Source: Bacteroidetes bacterium SW_11_45_7
Lineage (GTDB): Bacteria > Bacteroidota > Bacteroidia > Chitinophagales > SW-11-45-7
Reading direction: 5' to 3'
NCBI GenBank assembly: GCA_003022985.1
Contig: PXTV01000168.1
Span: 6,378-16,425 of the forward strand
Length of the DNA stretch: 10,048 nucleotides
A program made the position numbers and the translations under genes. Shown here piece by piece: positions 1 to 7,800 of the stretch. Position 1 is the stretch's first letter. Every line of letters begins with the position of its first letter. Below the pieces are notes generated by a model, which was not told where the DNA came from, ran no database searches, and saw nothing but the letters and a program-made list of their open reading frames with translations.

Positions 1-902
1 AAGGGAGTTCTGTTCAAGACACCCACGCAGCAGTCAGCCAGGTGGTCGGTGAATTACTTGACAAGAACATTGTGCCCATCTTGATTGGTGGCAGTCATGA
101 TCTAACTTATGGGCAATACCAGGGTTATCGTAGCAGAGATCATCTTGTCAATCTTGTAAATGTAGACGAACGAATCGATCTTGGTGAAGTTGACGAGAAA
201 CAAGAGATGGACGCCTCCAACTTTTTGCTCAGCATATTAGTGGAGCAGCCAAACTTTCTCTTTAATTACAGTCAGATCGGTTATCAAACCTATTTCGTTG
301 AACCTAAAGCAATTGAAACACTCGATCAACTCAGTTTTGATTGTTACAGGTTGGGGGAGGTTCGCCACAATATTGAGGACATTGAGCCGATTGTTCGTGA
401 TGCTGATCTGCTCAGTGTTGATATGTCGGCTATTCGCTGTTCCGATATGCCTGGCATTTATTACCCAAGTCCACACGGCTTTTTTGGGGAAGAAGCTTGT
501 CAAATTGCTTGGTATGCGGGATTGAGTGATAAGCTCAGCTCATTTGGTTGTTATGAAGGCAATCCGTACTATGACCAAAGAGGGGTGTCCGCTCAACTTA
601 TGGCCCATATGATATGGTATTTTGTGCACGGTTTTTACAACCGTAAACAGGATCAGCCCTTAGATGATGACCAGAATTATCTCAAGTTTTTCGTTGATCT
701 GGATGGTCTGGATCATCAACTGATCTTTTATAAGAGTAAAAAAAGCGGCCGTTGGTGGATGGTGTTACCGGATAGTTCAGAAGTTAAGCGAAGGAAGTAT
801 ACTCCTCCTAAGCTCATCCCTTGTTCCTATAAAGATTATGAAGCTGCTTGCCGTGAAGAATTTCCCGACCGATGGTTGCGTGCTTACCATAAATTGGTGT
901 AG
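1..902 (+). CDS. Arginase/formimidoylglutamase-fold family protein, 5'-truncated by the window edge
   Basis: The reading frame is already open at the left edge (first whole codon at 3) and the gene begins outside the window; a GTG at 42 is internal, because family-like sequence (SVQDTHAAVSQ) precedes it. About 299 residues are visible. Counting from that GTG, GGSHD (residues 16-20) matches the ureohydrolase GGDH strand, VDERID (41-46) stands where active enzymes have DAHxD, and SVDMSAI (125-131) where they have the DxD pair. So of the usual manganese ligands the His becomes Arg (R44) and the second Asp of DxD becomes Ser (S129). From memory, Bacteroidota proteins labelled formimidoylglutamase share this VDE(K/R)ID pattern, so the label describes fold rather than proven activity. 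A C-terminal part rich in basic and aromatic residues (about 210-286) follows. It ends 3 bp from the convergent murF stop. Fold assignment is fairly secure; enzymatic function is doubtful. Confidence 0.8.
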   Translation, partial: GSSVQDTHAAVSQVVGELLDKNIVPILIGGSHDLTYGQYQGYRSRDHLVNLVNVDERIDLGEVDEKQEMDASNFLLSILVEQPNFLFNYSQIGYQTYFVEPKAIETLDQLSFDCYRLGEVRHNIEDIEPIVRDADLLSVDMSAIRCSDMPGIYYPSPHGFFGEEACQIAWYAGLSDKLSSFGCYEGNPYYDQRGVSAQLMAHMIWYFVHGFYNRKQDQPLDDDQNYLKFFVDLDGLDHQLIFYKSKKSGRWWMVLPDSSEVKRRKYTPPKLIPCSYKDYEAACREEFPDRWLRAYHKLV

Positions 903-905
903 CAG

Positions 906-2216
906 TTACTGAACGCTAAATGCCTCCTCCAGGGCAATGCCCCTGCTCCCCTTTACCAAAAAGGTTGTCTTCTCATAGGGATGATTTCGCAGCCATTCCT
1001 GTAATTCACGGTTAGAGGGGAAATGCTTACAGGTAATTTCATCTTTTACCTTAGCAAATTCTTGTCCCACTAATATGACTTCATCGAAATTGTATTGGGC
1101 CGTTAAATCAACGACTTTACGGTGCTCTTCTTCACTCACATCACCGAGCTCCAACATATCCCCTAAAACAGCCACTTTTTTTTCATTAGGGGTCTGGCTA
1201 AATGAAATAATTGCTTCTCTCATTGAGGTGGGGTTGGCATTATAAGCATCAAGAATGATGGTGTTGCTGTCTTTGTGAATCATTTGAGACCTGTAATTCG
1301 ATGACTGATAACTTTGGACGGCCAGCTTTATTTGTTCTTGATCAACATTAAAGTGATGCCCTACACATACAGCGGCAAGGACGTTCTCAAAATTGTATTG
1401 GCCTGTTAAATTGGTATGAATGGAGCCACCTTGTTGGTGACAAGTATATTCGATGCCAAGATAGGGAAATGAGTTGATGATGCTCCCATAACAGTAATTA
1501 TCATCTTCAGACCCATAGAATATGCAATTCTCAATCTCTTTAGCTTCTCTGACGAGGTAATCGTGATCACTATTAACAAAAGCGGTACCGTTGATACTGG
1601 CAAGATATTGGTAGAGTTCGGCATTGGAGCGAATCACATTGCCAACATTGCCAAACGTTTCCAAATGGTCTTTACCTGCGTTTGTGATCAATCCATGGGT
1701 GGGCTGACCAATATCGCATAACTCTTGAATGTCTCCGGGATGACGTGCGCCCATTTCCAGGACAAATATGTCGATATCCTGAGGTCGTTGTACTTCCATT
1801 AGAGTTAAAGGAAGGCCTATGTGGTTATTGAAATTCCCCTTTGTCCCATGGATTGTGTACTCAGTAGACAAAACACTCATGATCAACTCTTTAGTGGGGG
1901 TTTTGCCGTTACTGCCTGCTATTGCAATTGTGGGGATATTGAATTGTTGGCGATGGTAGGTGGCTAATTCCTGTAAAACAGTCAATGAGTTATCAACAAG
2001 CCAACACTTGTTATCCCGGGGGCAATGTGAAGGGTAATCTGCAATCACCAAGGAGGCCCCACTGTCAAGAGCTGACGATACAAAGCGATTCCCGTTAAAA
2101 TGCTCACCGGCTAAAGCGAAAAAAATGCAGTTTGTAACCTCCTTTCGTGTATCAGTTGAAATGCCATTGCTTTCCTGGAAAATCCGATACAGAGATCGAG
2201 TCATCTCTTGTTGCAT
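906..2216 (-). CDS. murF: UDP-N-acetylmuramoyl-tripeptide--D-alanyl-D-alanine ligase (MurF)
   Basis: MurF is the cytoplasmic ATP-dependent ligase that adds D-Ala-D-Ala to the UDP-MurNAc-tripeptide, the last soluble step of peptidoglycan precursor synthesis. The 436 residues fit a stand-alone MurF and show the three-domain order: an N-terminal substrate domain (STDTR, FFALAGEHFNGN), the central ATPase domain with P-loop GSNGKT (101-106), GNFNNHIGLPLT, EMGA and GKDHLE (His184), and a C-terminal domain with DAYNANPTSM (323-332), LGDMLELG and KGSRG (422-426). Two positions deviate: Pro107 follows GKT where Thr or Ser is usual, and Asn198 in VIRSNAELY stands where relatives have Lys (as in VIKxKxELY), the lysine carbamylated in Mur ligases. 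ATG 2214-2216 was chosen; an in-frame ATG four codons later is possible. No Shine-Dalgarno is visible. It lies downstream of gldJ on the same strand, behind a terminator-like hairpin. Confidence 0.95.
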   Translation of the reverse strand: MQQEMTRSLYRIFQESNGISTDTRKEVTNCIFFALAGEHFNGNRFVSSALDSGASLVIADYPSHCPRDNKCWLVDNSLTVLQELATYHRQQFNIPTIAIAGSNGKTPTKELIMSVLSTEYTIHGTKGNFNNHIGLPLTLMEVQRPQDIDIFVLEMGARHPGDIQELCDIGQPTHGLITNAGKDHLETFGNVGNVIRSNAELYQYLASINGTAFVNSDHDYLVREAKEIENCIFYGSEDDNYCYGSIINSFPYLGIEYTCHQQGGSIHTNLTGQYNFENVLAAVCVGHHFNVDQEQIKLAVQSYQSSNYRSQMIHKDSNTIILDAYNANPTSMREAIISFSQTPNEKKVAVLGDMLELGDVSEEEHRKVVDLTAQYNFDEVILVGQEFAKVKDEITCKHFPSNRELQEWLRNHPYEKTTFLVKGSRGIALEEAFSVQ

Positions 2217-2227
2217 ATCAGATCATT
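2217..2227 (-). other. Segment before murF start complementary to the upstream hairpin loop
   Basis: Read on the minus strand, ATGATCTGAT lies directly before the murF ATG. It is an inverted near-copy of positions 2243-2252 (ATGATGTGAT on the plus strand), 9 of 10 bases, and those positions fall almost entirely in the loop of the terminator-like hairpin. In RNA this could allow loop-to-downstream pairing, that is a pseudoknot touching the ribosome-binding region. The pairing is seen by eye; any role is inference. Confidence 0.3.
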
Positions 2228-2265
2228 AAAAAAGCCCCCTTGATGATGTGATGTCAAGGAGGCTT
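2228..2265 (-). terminator. Intrinsic terminator-like hairpin downstream of gldJ
   Basis: On the minus strand the arm AAGCCTCCTTGA (2265-2254) pairs with TCAAGGGGGCTT (2243-2232) around a 10-nt loop, giving 12 positions with a single A-C mismatch, and it is followed by six T (2233-2228, two of them in the stem). This is the classic form of a Rho-independent terminator, 31 bp after the gldJ stop. It ends 11 nt before the murF ATG, so it may equally act as a leader attenuator for murF. Confidence 0.8.
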
Positions 2266-2296
2266 GGTCTATGAAAAGAAATTACTGGAAAAATGA

Positions 2297-3772
2297 CTAA
2301 CGGTTCATTCGTTTGCCAAATTCATTACCTGCTTTCTCATTGTTTCCACCTGCAGATCCAACGCGGTCCATTGCACAGCGGAAACCAAGATCGGCAGTTG
2401 CCTGGTCTTGTTGCATATATCTACGTGTTCCCGGAGACAAGTAGTAGGCTCTGTCGCGCCATGAGCCTCCCTTGTAAACACGGGCTTTATTATTGAGAAG
2501 GCTTGTCTCACCAAATTTGTATTCCGCTGTTGATTGCTCATCACCGTCCCTGTAGTTACGTACATCAGCACGGTCATAATTCCTTCGATCTGCCATCTCT
2601 TCTTCCTTCATCATCCTCTCAGGAATTTCACCAAGACTATCTTTCTTGACAGGAACGCCATCGGAGTTTCTCTTTTGAACTTTGAACTCATTGCCCCTGT
2701 GAGGATTAAAGTCTTTCACATCGGAATTTGACATGGGCCTGTAAACGTCCTTCACCCATTCGCTTACGTTGCCGGCCATATTGTAAAGGCCAAAGTCATT
2801 TGGATAATATGACCCTACGGAAGCTGTAATATCAGCATTGTCATTAAGGTTGCCGGCAATACCCATATTGTCACCTCTTCCTCGCTTAAAGTTGGCTAAG
2901 AAATCACCTTGCCACCGACCATGACGTGAGTAACGGACGCTGGTGCCGTCCCATGGGTATGTTCTGCGATCAGTGATGCGCTCTTCTCCATTATCGGGCT
3001 GATTACCGCGCAATGATAGGGCTGCGTATTCCCATTCGGCTTCTGTTGGCAGCCTGTAGTCAGGTAATAGAACACCATCCTCCATTTGAATTCTACGGCC
3101 TTCATCTTCACTTTTCGGATTAAGGTCCTCTTTCTTTTCGCCAACCTTACCTTTGTATTGACCGGCAAGATAAGCTTCTGTATCAAAGTGGTCTTCATTG
3201 ACCTGATTAGGGTTGGGCTTGAGGTATCCCTCACGAATCATGATCATTTCGTTTACCCTGTCAGTACGCCATTTACAAAACTCGTTAGCTTGTTTCCAGC
3301 TAACACCCACCACGGGGTATTGATTATAAGCGGGGTGCCGCAGATAGTAATCTACGTAAGGTTCATTGTAAGATAGTTCTTCACGCCATACTAATGTATC
3401 AGGTAGGGCTTGGCGGTGAACCTGGGGATAATCAACAAATACGCGCTTGAGCCAATAGAGGTATTCGCGGTAGTGTACGTTGGCCACCTCTGTTTCATCC
3501 ATGTAAAATGATGATACTGTCACTCTCCTTGGCTCCGCATCGTGATCGTACATTACATTTTCTTGCGTGCGGCCCATAACAAATGTGCCCCCTTCCACTA
3601 AAACAAGCCCCGGGCCTGTTTCCTGACCTTCATAATCCTTGACTTCAAATCCGCCCCAATCCGGTTCGTTGTACTTCCAACCGGTTACATCGGATTTTTC
3701 TTGACCGCATGAGGCAAACAATGCAGCGCCAAACAATGCGATAACAGTCCAAATGACGTTCCTCATGTACAT
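2297..3772 (-). CDS. gldJ: Gliding motility / T9SS lipoprotein GldJ (FGE-sulfatase fold)
   Basis: GldJ is an outer-membrane lipoprotein needed for gliding and for stability of the T9SS ring lipoprotein GldK. The 491-residue product starts with a lipoprotein signal peptide and lipobox FASC (19-22, lipidated Cys22). TGWKYN and QETGPGLVLVEGGTFVMGR (50-68) precede an FGE-sulfatase domain with YMDETEV (90-96), RHPAYNQYPVVGVSW, YRLPTEAEWEYAA, MAGNVSEWVKDVY, GGSW (435-438) and GFRCAMD (463-469). The GWK...GGF...QETGPGLV opening resembles GldJ more than its paralogue GldK, and the neighbourhood with murF and porU fits GldJ; GldK remains the alternative. The copper-binding cysteines of true formylglycine-generating enzymes are absent after GGSW, so a structural role is likely. 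A hydrophilic insert (about 190-235) and a Gly/Asn-rich tail of 22 residues are visible. ATG 3770-3772 was chosen; ATG 3764-3766 two codons in is equally possible. Confidence 0.86.
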   Translation of the reverse strand: MYMRNVIWTVIALFGAALFASCGQEKSDVTGWKYNEPDWGGFEVKDYEGQETGPGLVLVEGGTFVMGRTQENVMYDHDAEPRRVTVSSFYMDETEVANVHYREYLYWLKRVFVDYPQVHRQALPDTLVWREELSYNEPYVDYYLRHPAYNQYPVVGVSWKQANEFCKWRTDRVNEMIMIREGYLKPNPNQVNEDHFDTEAYLAGQYKGKVGEKKEDLNPKSEDEGRRIQMEDGVLLPDYRLPTEAEWEYAALSLRGNQPDNGEERITDRRTYPWDGTSVRYSRHGRWQGDFLANFKRGRGDNMGIAGNLNDNADITASVGSYYPNDFGLYNMAGNVSEWVKDVYRPMSNSDVKDFNPHRGNEFKVQKRNSDGVPVKKDSLGEIPERMMKEEEMADRRNYDRADVRNYRDGDEQSTAEYKFGETSLLNNKARVYKGGSWRDRAYYLSPGTRRYMQQDQATADLGFRCAMDRVGSAGGNNEKAGNEFGKRMNR

Positions 3773-3804
3773 GTTGCTGAGTTTTGGTTATTAGTTGATA
3801 AACG

Positions 3805-3837
3805 TAAAGGTAAGATATTTATTTTGGATCATTGCAA
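3805..3837 (-). promoter_or_regulatory. Candidate Bacteroidota-type promoter for gldJ
   Basis: On the minus strand TACCTTTA (3812-3805) matches the TAnnTTTG -7 consensus except at the last base, and TTG (3837-3835) lies 22 bp upstream in the -33 place. Transcription would begin near 3798, giving a leader of about 25 nt before the gldJ ATG. The -33 TTG lies in the last codons of the upstream PorP/SprF-like gene. The site would allow gldJ to be expressed apart from that gene; it is a motif match only. Confidence 0.3.
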
Positions 3838-4836
3838 AAAGACAGGACAATTCAATTTACTTGCTTTGTCTTCAGGATCAAGGGGATTGTCTTCATTAAG
3901 ATTCAATGTTAACGATATTTCGTGCGCGCCCCCTGAGGCAATAGACAGTTCTGAGATTGTAAAATCATAGCTGTAGCCAAGACTCCATTTGTCAAAATTA
4001 ACACCAACATTTGCTATAATAGCGTCTGAATTTTCAAAGGTATGCCTAAACCACATTCCTCCAAAAACATAGCCCAGGTTCAACTGGGTGCCAACGTTGA
4101 TTTGTGAAAACTTACCCTGATGAATATAAAGCGCATTGGGGGCAAGGTAATAGTCTTTACTCCTGATCTTGTTAAGTTCAATTACTCCGCCCATATGGAC
4201 AGCTGTTCGAATAGGCAAGCGTTCAACTTGATCATTTTCAAGGTCGTAAAACGATTCTTTAGGTTGTGTTAAATGTTGTACGCCAACGCCAGCAAAGAAC
4301 TTGGGTGTAAAAAACACCGCTCCGGCACCAAAATCAAGGATCGATTTATTCAGGTTATCCGGCTTGGGTTCGGTGGTCGTTGGCGTGTTGGATTGATCGA
4401 GCGGGTCGAGTTGATCCCGGAAAGTAAGATCGTTCCAGTTAATGCTTCGGTGCATATAGCCGATTTCAGCACCAAAACGAAGCCCGTATTCTTTTGTTAA
4501 TGGCACCTGATAGGCGTACATGACATCTGCCTTGTAAGTGTTTAATAAACCTCCTGCTACACGGTCCGCCATAACTGACACGCCAAGGCCGCCATTAATA
4601 GCATTTACATGCTGATCATAGGAGACGGAGTACGTTGAGTAAGCATTTTCAATACCCGGCCACTGATTGCGGTAGTTGAGATTGATGCGAGGACCATAGG
4701 AAATGCCGGCTAAAGATGGATTAAGATGTAATGGTGCTGCATAATACTGGCTGAACTCGGGATCCTGGGCAGAGGTTGGTAAGCTCATAAAAGCAGCCGC
4801 TGCAATGATGATCCCTTTTAGTAACTTCGTGGACAT
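3829..4836 (-). CDS. PorP/SprF family type IX secretion system membrane protein
   Basis: The 335-residue product has a Sec signal peptide (1-23, cut likely at TSA-Q) followed directly by the family opening DPEFSQYYAAPLHLNPSLAG (25-44) and NLNYRNQWPG. The rest alternates short amphipathic strands typical of an outer-membrane beta-barrel, including GGLGVSVMADRVAGG, YGLRFGAEIGYMHRS, LDFGAGAVFF, FFAGVGVQHLTQP, LGYSYDFTIS and SGGAHEISLTL, and ends with NCPVFLQ; a final xCPxF tail is frequent in this family. PorP is associated with the T9SS core, while SprF-type members support export of adhesins such as SprB. Here neither a porKLMN cluster nor a giant adhesin gene adjoins it, so core or accessory role cannot be decided. 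It is 56 bp upstream of gldJ on the same strand, possibly co-transcribed, and divergent from porU across 50 bp. Confidence 0.9.
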   Translation of the reverse strand: MSTKLLKGIIIAAAAFMSLPTSAQDPEFSQYYAAPLHLNPSLAGISYGPRINLNYRNQWPGIENAYSTYSVSYDQHVNAINGGLGVSVMADRVAGGLLNTYKADVMYAYQVPLTKEYGLRFGAEIGYMHRSINWNDLTFRDQLDPLDQSNTPTTTEPKPDNLNKSILDFGAGAVFFTPKFFAGVGVQHLTQPKESFYDLENDQVERLPIRTAVHMGGVIELNKIRSKDYYLAPNALYIHQGKFSQINVGTQLNLGYVFGGMWFRHTFENSDAIIANVGVNFDKWSLGYSYDFTISELSIASGGAHEISLTLNLNEDNPLDPEDKASKLNCPVFLQ

Positions 4837-4886
4837 CTTATCGTGAAATTTTCGGAGATTTCAGTGGAATAATAAGGACGGGATGC
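4837..4886. promoter_or_regulatory. Compact divergent intergenic region between the porP/sprF-like gene and porU
   Basis: These 50 bp separate two divergent start codons, too little to hold two complete non-overlapping promoters with their leaders, so at least one promoter must lie in coding sequence. An AAGGA Shine-Dalgarno-like run (4874-4878) lies 8 nt before the TTG at 4887 on the plus strand. No convincing -7/-33 pair for porU is seen; the nearest is TAACTTCG at 4822-4829, one mismatch from TAnnTTTG and without a -33 TTG. Confidence 0.4.
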
Positions 4887-7800
4887 TTGCGTTTTAAACT
4901 ATTGCCAAATGTAAAAAAAATCGTTTTTGTCGATTTGCCACCCTTAACTAAAAATCATCTGCTGCGTTTTGCGCTTTATGTTTTTGCCTGTGTTCTCCTT
5001 AACGTGATGTTAGTAACGAGTATTGCTCATGCACAAAATACCAAAACAAAACGCTTATATCTCTCATGGTCATCATCACCCCATCAAATCAAAGCATCAG
5101 ATCAAGAAGTGCTACGAGAGGTCCTCGACCTGGAGGGTGCATTCTATCCCGAGAGCAACGGCTTCAATCCCTCTTATGGTGTTTCTGTGCCACTAAATAC
5201 TGATGGTAATGTAGAAGTGAGACTGACGAATCAATCATTCACGGAGATCGAAAATCCTGATCTCGTCAACCAAGATCATATTACCGGTAGTGTTTCTCTC
5301 AGCCATACAGTGGGTTATGTGAAAAGACAGCCCAGGTTAAAGATTGAAATTCTTCCTATCAGAGAAAATGCTGGTAACGGTCAACTCGAAAAGCTAACCT
5401 CAGCTGATATTGAGGTTACAGTTTATCCGGGTGCCGGGAAAAGGAGCACGAGCTCCCGCGAATTTCAACAGAACTCTGTATTGAGGGATGGTGATTGGTA
5501 TAAGGTATCTGTAGAAGAGTCACAGGTGTATAAAATGAGCTACTCCTTTTTACAGGAGCTTGGAATGGATGTGGATAATATTAACCCTGCCAATCTACGT
5601 GTCTATGGGAATGGAGGAGGCATGCTGCCCGAGGCGAACAGCGAACCGCGCAACAATGCACTTCAGCAAAACCGCGTAAAAGTTAATGCAGGGAATGACG
5701 GAAGTTTTGATGAGGGTGACCACCTCTTGTTTTATGGCGAAAGTCCCCATCAGTGGCGCTTTGATCAAAGCGATAATCGCTTCCATCATCAAAAGAACCT
5801 TTACGATGAAAAGACGTACTACTTCATAACGGCTGATTTAGGGCGGGGAAAACGGATCTCTTCCGAATCGTCATTGAGCAATGCCAATGTTACGGTCAAT
5901 TCGTTTGATGATTATGCTTTTCATGAAAAAGATGAATACAACCTGATCGAGTCCGGCAGGAAATGGTTTGGCGAAAAATTTGACAATATTGCCAATTCGC
6001 AGTCTTTTACCTTTGATTTCCCGAATCGTATCACTTCTTCGGATGTGTATTTGAAGTCAGCAGTGACGGCCCGTTCCGTAGACCCGAATCCAGGAAGTGA
6101 ATTTCTCGTAAGCGAAGGCAGTAACACACTGCTTTCCCATACCATTTCAAATGTGGACCCTGATTACACGAAACCAGAAGCGATAAGAAATGTAAGAGAG
6201 ACAACTTTTACAGGGTCGGGCAATGAACTAACCATCGATTATACATTTAGCAACAGCTCTTCTTCATCAGAGGGGTGGCTCGACTATGTTGAACTCAATG
6301 TAAGACGGAACCTTGTTTTAGCTGGCGATCAGATGGCTTTTCGTGATCAAGAATCCGCAGGCAGTGGGAATCGAGCCAGGTTCGTTCTCAATGGTGCTAC
6401 TTCCAACACTGTGGTGTGGGATGTGACTGATATTCATGATATCCACCGCCAGAATGGCCAGCTTTCCGGTAATTCCTTTTCTTTTACCGCTTCAGCTGAT
6501 GAATTGCGGGAGTATGTAGCGTTCAACAGTGGTATTGAATTCAATGAACCTAATGACATAGGTAAAGTCGACAATCAAAACTTGCACGGATCGCTCGGAC
6601 AGCCGGATATGATCATTGTAACACCGGAGAAATTTAAAAGCGCCAGTGAAACTTTGGCCAATTTCCATCGTAAGAAAGACCAACTAACTGTCAAAACTGT
6701 GGCGATACAAAGGATATACAACGAGTTTTCTTCCGGTGCCCAGGATATTACTGCTATTCGGGACATGATGAAGCTGCTTTACGACAGAGCCGGCCAGGAT
6801 ACCTCGCGCATGCCCCAATACCTTCTTTTGATGGGCGATGGTTCTTATGATTATAAAGATCGTGTTACTGATAACACCAATTATGTCCCCACCTACCAAA
6901 GTCAGGAATCGTTAGACCCACTCAATTCCTATGTGTCCGATGATTACTTTGGTTTGCTCGATGATAGTGAAGGGGGCAATATCACTTCCAATGATGCATT
7001 GCTCGATGTAGCTATTGGCAGAATTCCGGTAGCCACCTCACAAGACGCCATGAATGTTGTTGATAAAATCAAACATTACGATTCACCCGAAACCTATGGT
7101 AATTGGCGGAATAATCTCACATTTGTTGCTGATGATGAAGATAACAATCTTCACTTTCGTCAGGCCAATGGCTTGACTAAGCTCATGGAAAACAAGCAGC
7201 CGGTCTATAACATTGACAAGATCTTTGCCGATAGTTATCAACAGGTTTCTAAACCAGGCGGAAGTCGCTATCCAACCGTTAATCAAGCTATCAACAGAAA
7301 GATATTTTCAGGCACGCTGATTATGAATTATACCGGTCATGGCGGTGTTACTTCGTGGGCTAAAGAACGCATACTAAAAAATGATGACGTCAATTCCTGG
7401 GAGAATTACGATAAACTGCCGCTCTTCATAACAGCAACCTGTGAATTTAGTCGCTACGATAATCCAAAATACGTATCGACCGGTGAGGAAACCATGTTGA
7501 ATCCTGATGGAGGCACAATTGGGTTAGTGACAACAGTCCGCTTAGTATTTGCAAGTTCCAATGAAACCATTAATCGCAGCTTTTTAAACAAAGCTTTTGA
7601 GCAGTACAAGGGAAGGAAGCCAACCCTTGGCGAAGCGGTGATGCTCAGCAAAAATTCAATACGAAGGGATAGAAATAACCGGAAATTTACATTACTGGGT
7701 GATCCGGCCCTGCAGCTCGCTTATCCTGAGCACGAGGTCGTGACAACTGATGTGAATAATGAAACCCTTTCATCAACATCCGATACGCTAAAAGCTTTAA

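Noticed and set aside
930..945. Inverted repeat CAGGGC...GCCCCTG near the end of murF as a terminator.
   Set aside because: The stem is short and bulged, no T run follows on either strand, and the bases encode the conserved MurF motif GSRGIALEE.
2206..2418. A 13-bp direct repeat, TCTTGTTGCATAT, at 2206-2218 and 2406-2418.
   Set aside because: Both copies lie in coding sequence that happens to encode Met-Gln-Gln (the start of MurF and YMQQDQ of GldJ); there are no flanking features of a mobile element or attachment site, so coincidence is the simplest reading.
2896..3234. A 112-codon minus-strand open frame inside gldJ.
   Set aside because: It overlaps the conserved FGE-sulfatase domain in another frame, lacks any recognisable domain, and looks like a shadow of the gldJ codons.
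3799..3806. TACGTTTA as a second -7 element for gldJ.
   Set aside because: The only TTG upstream is 28 bp away, too far for the usual spacing; the overlapping TACCTTTA site fits better.
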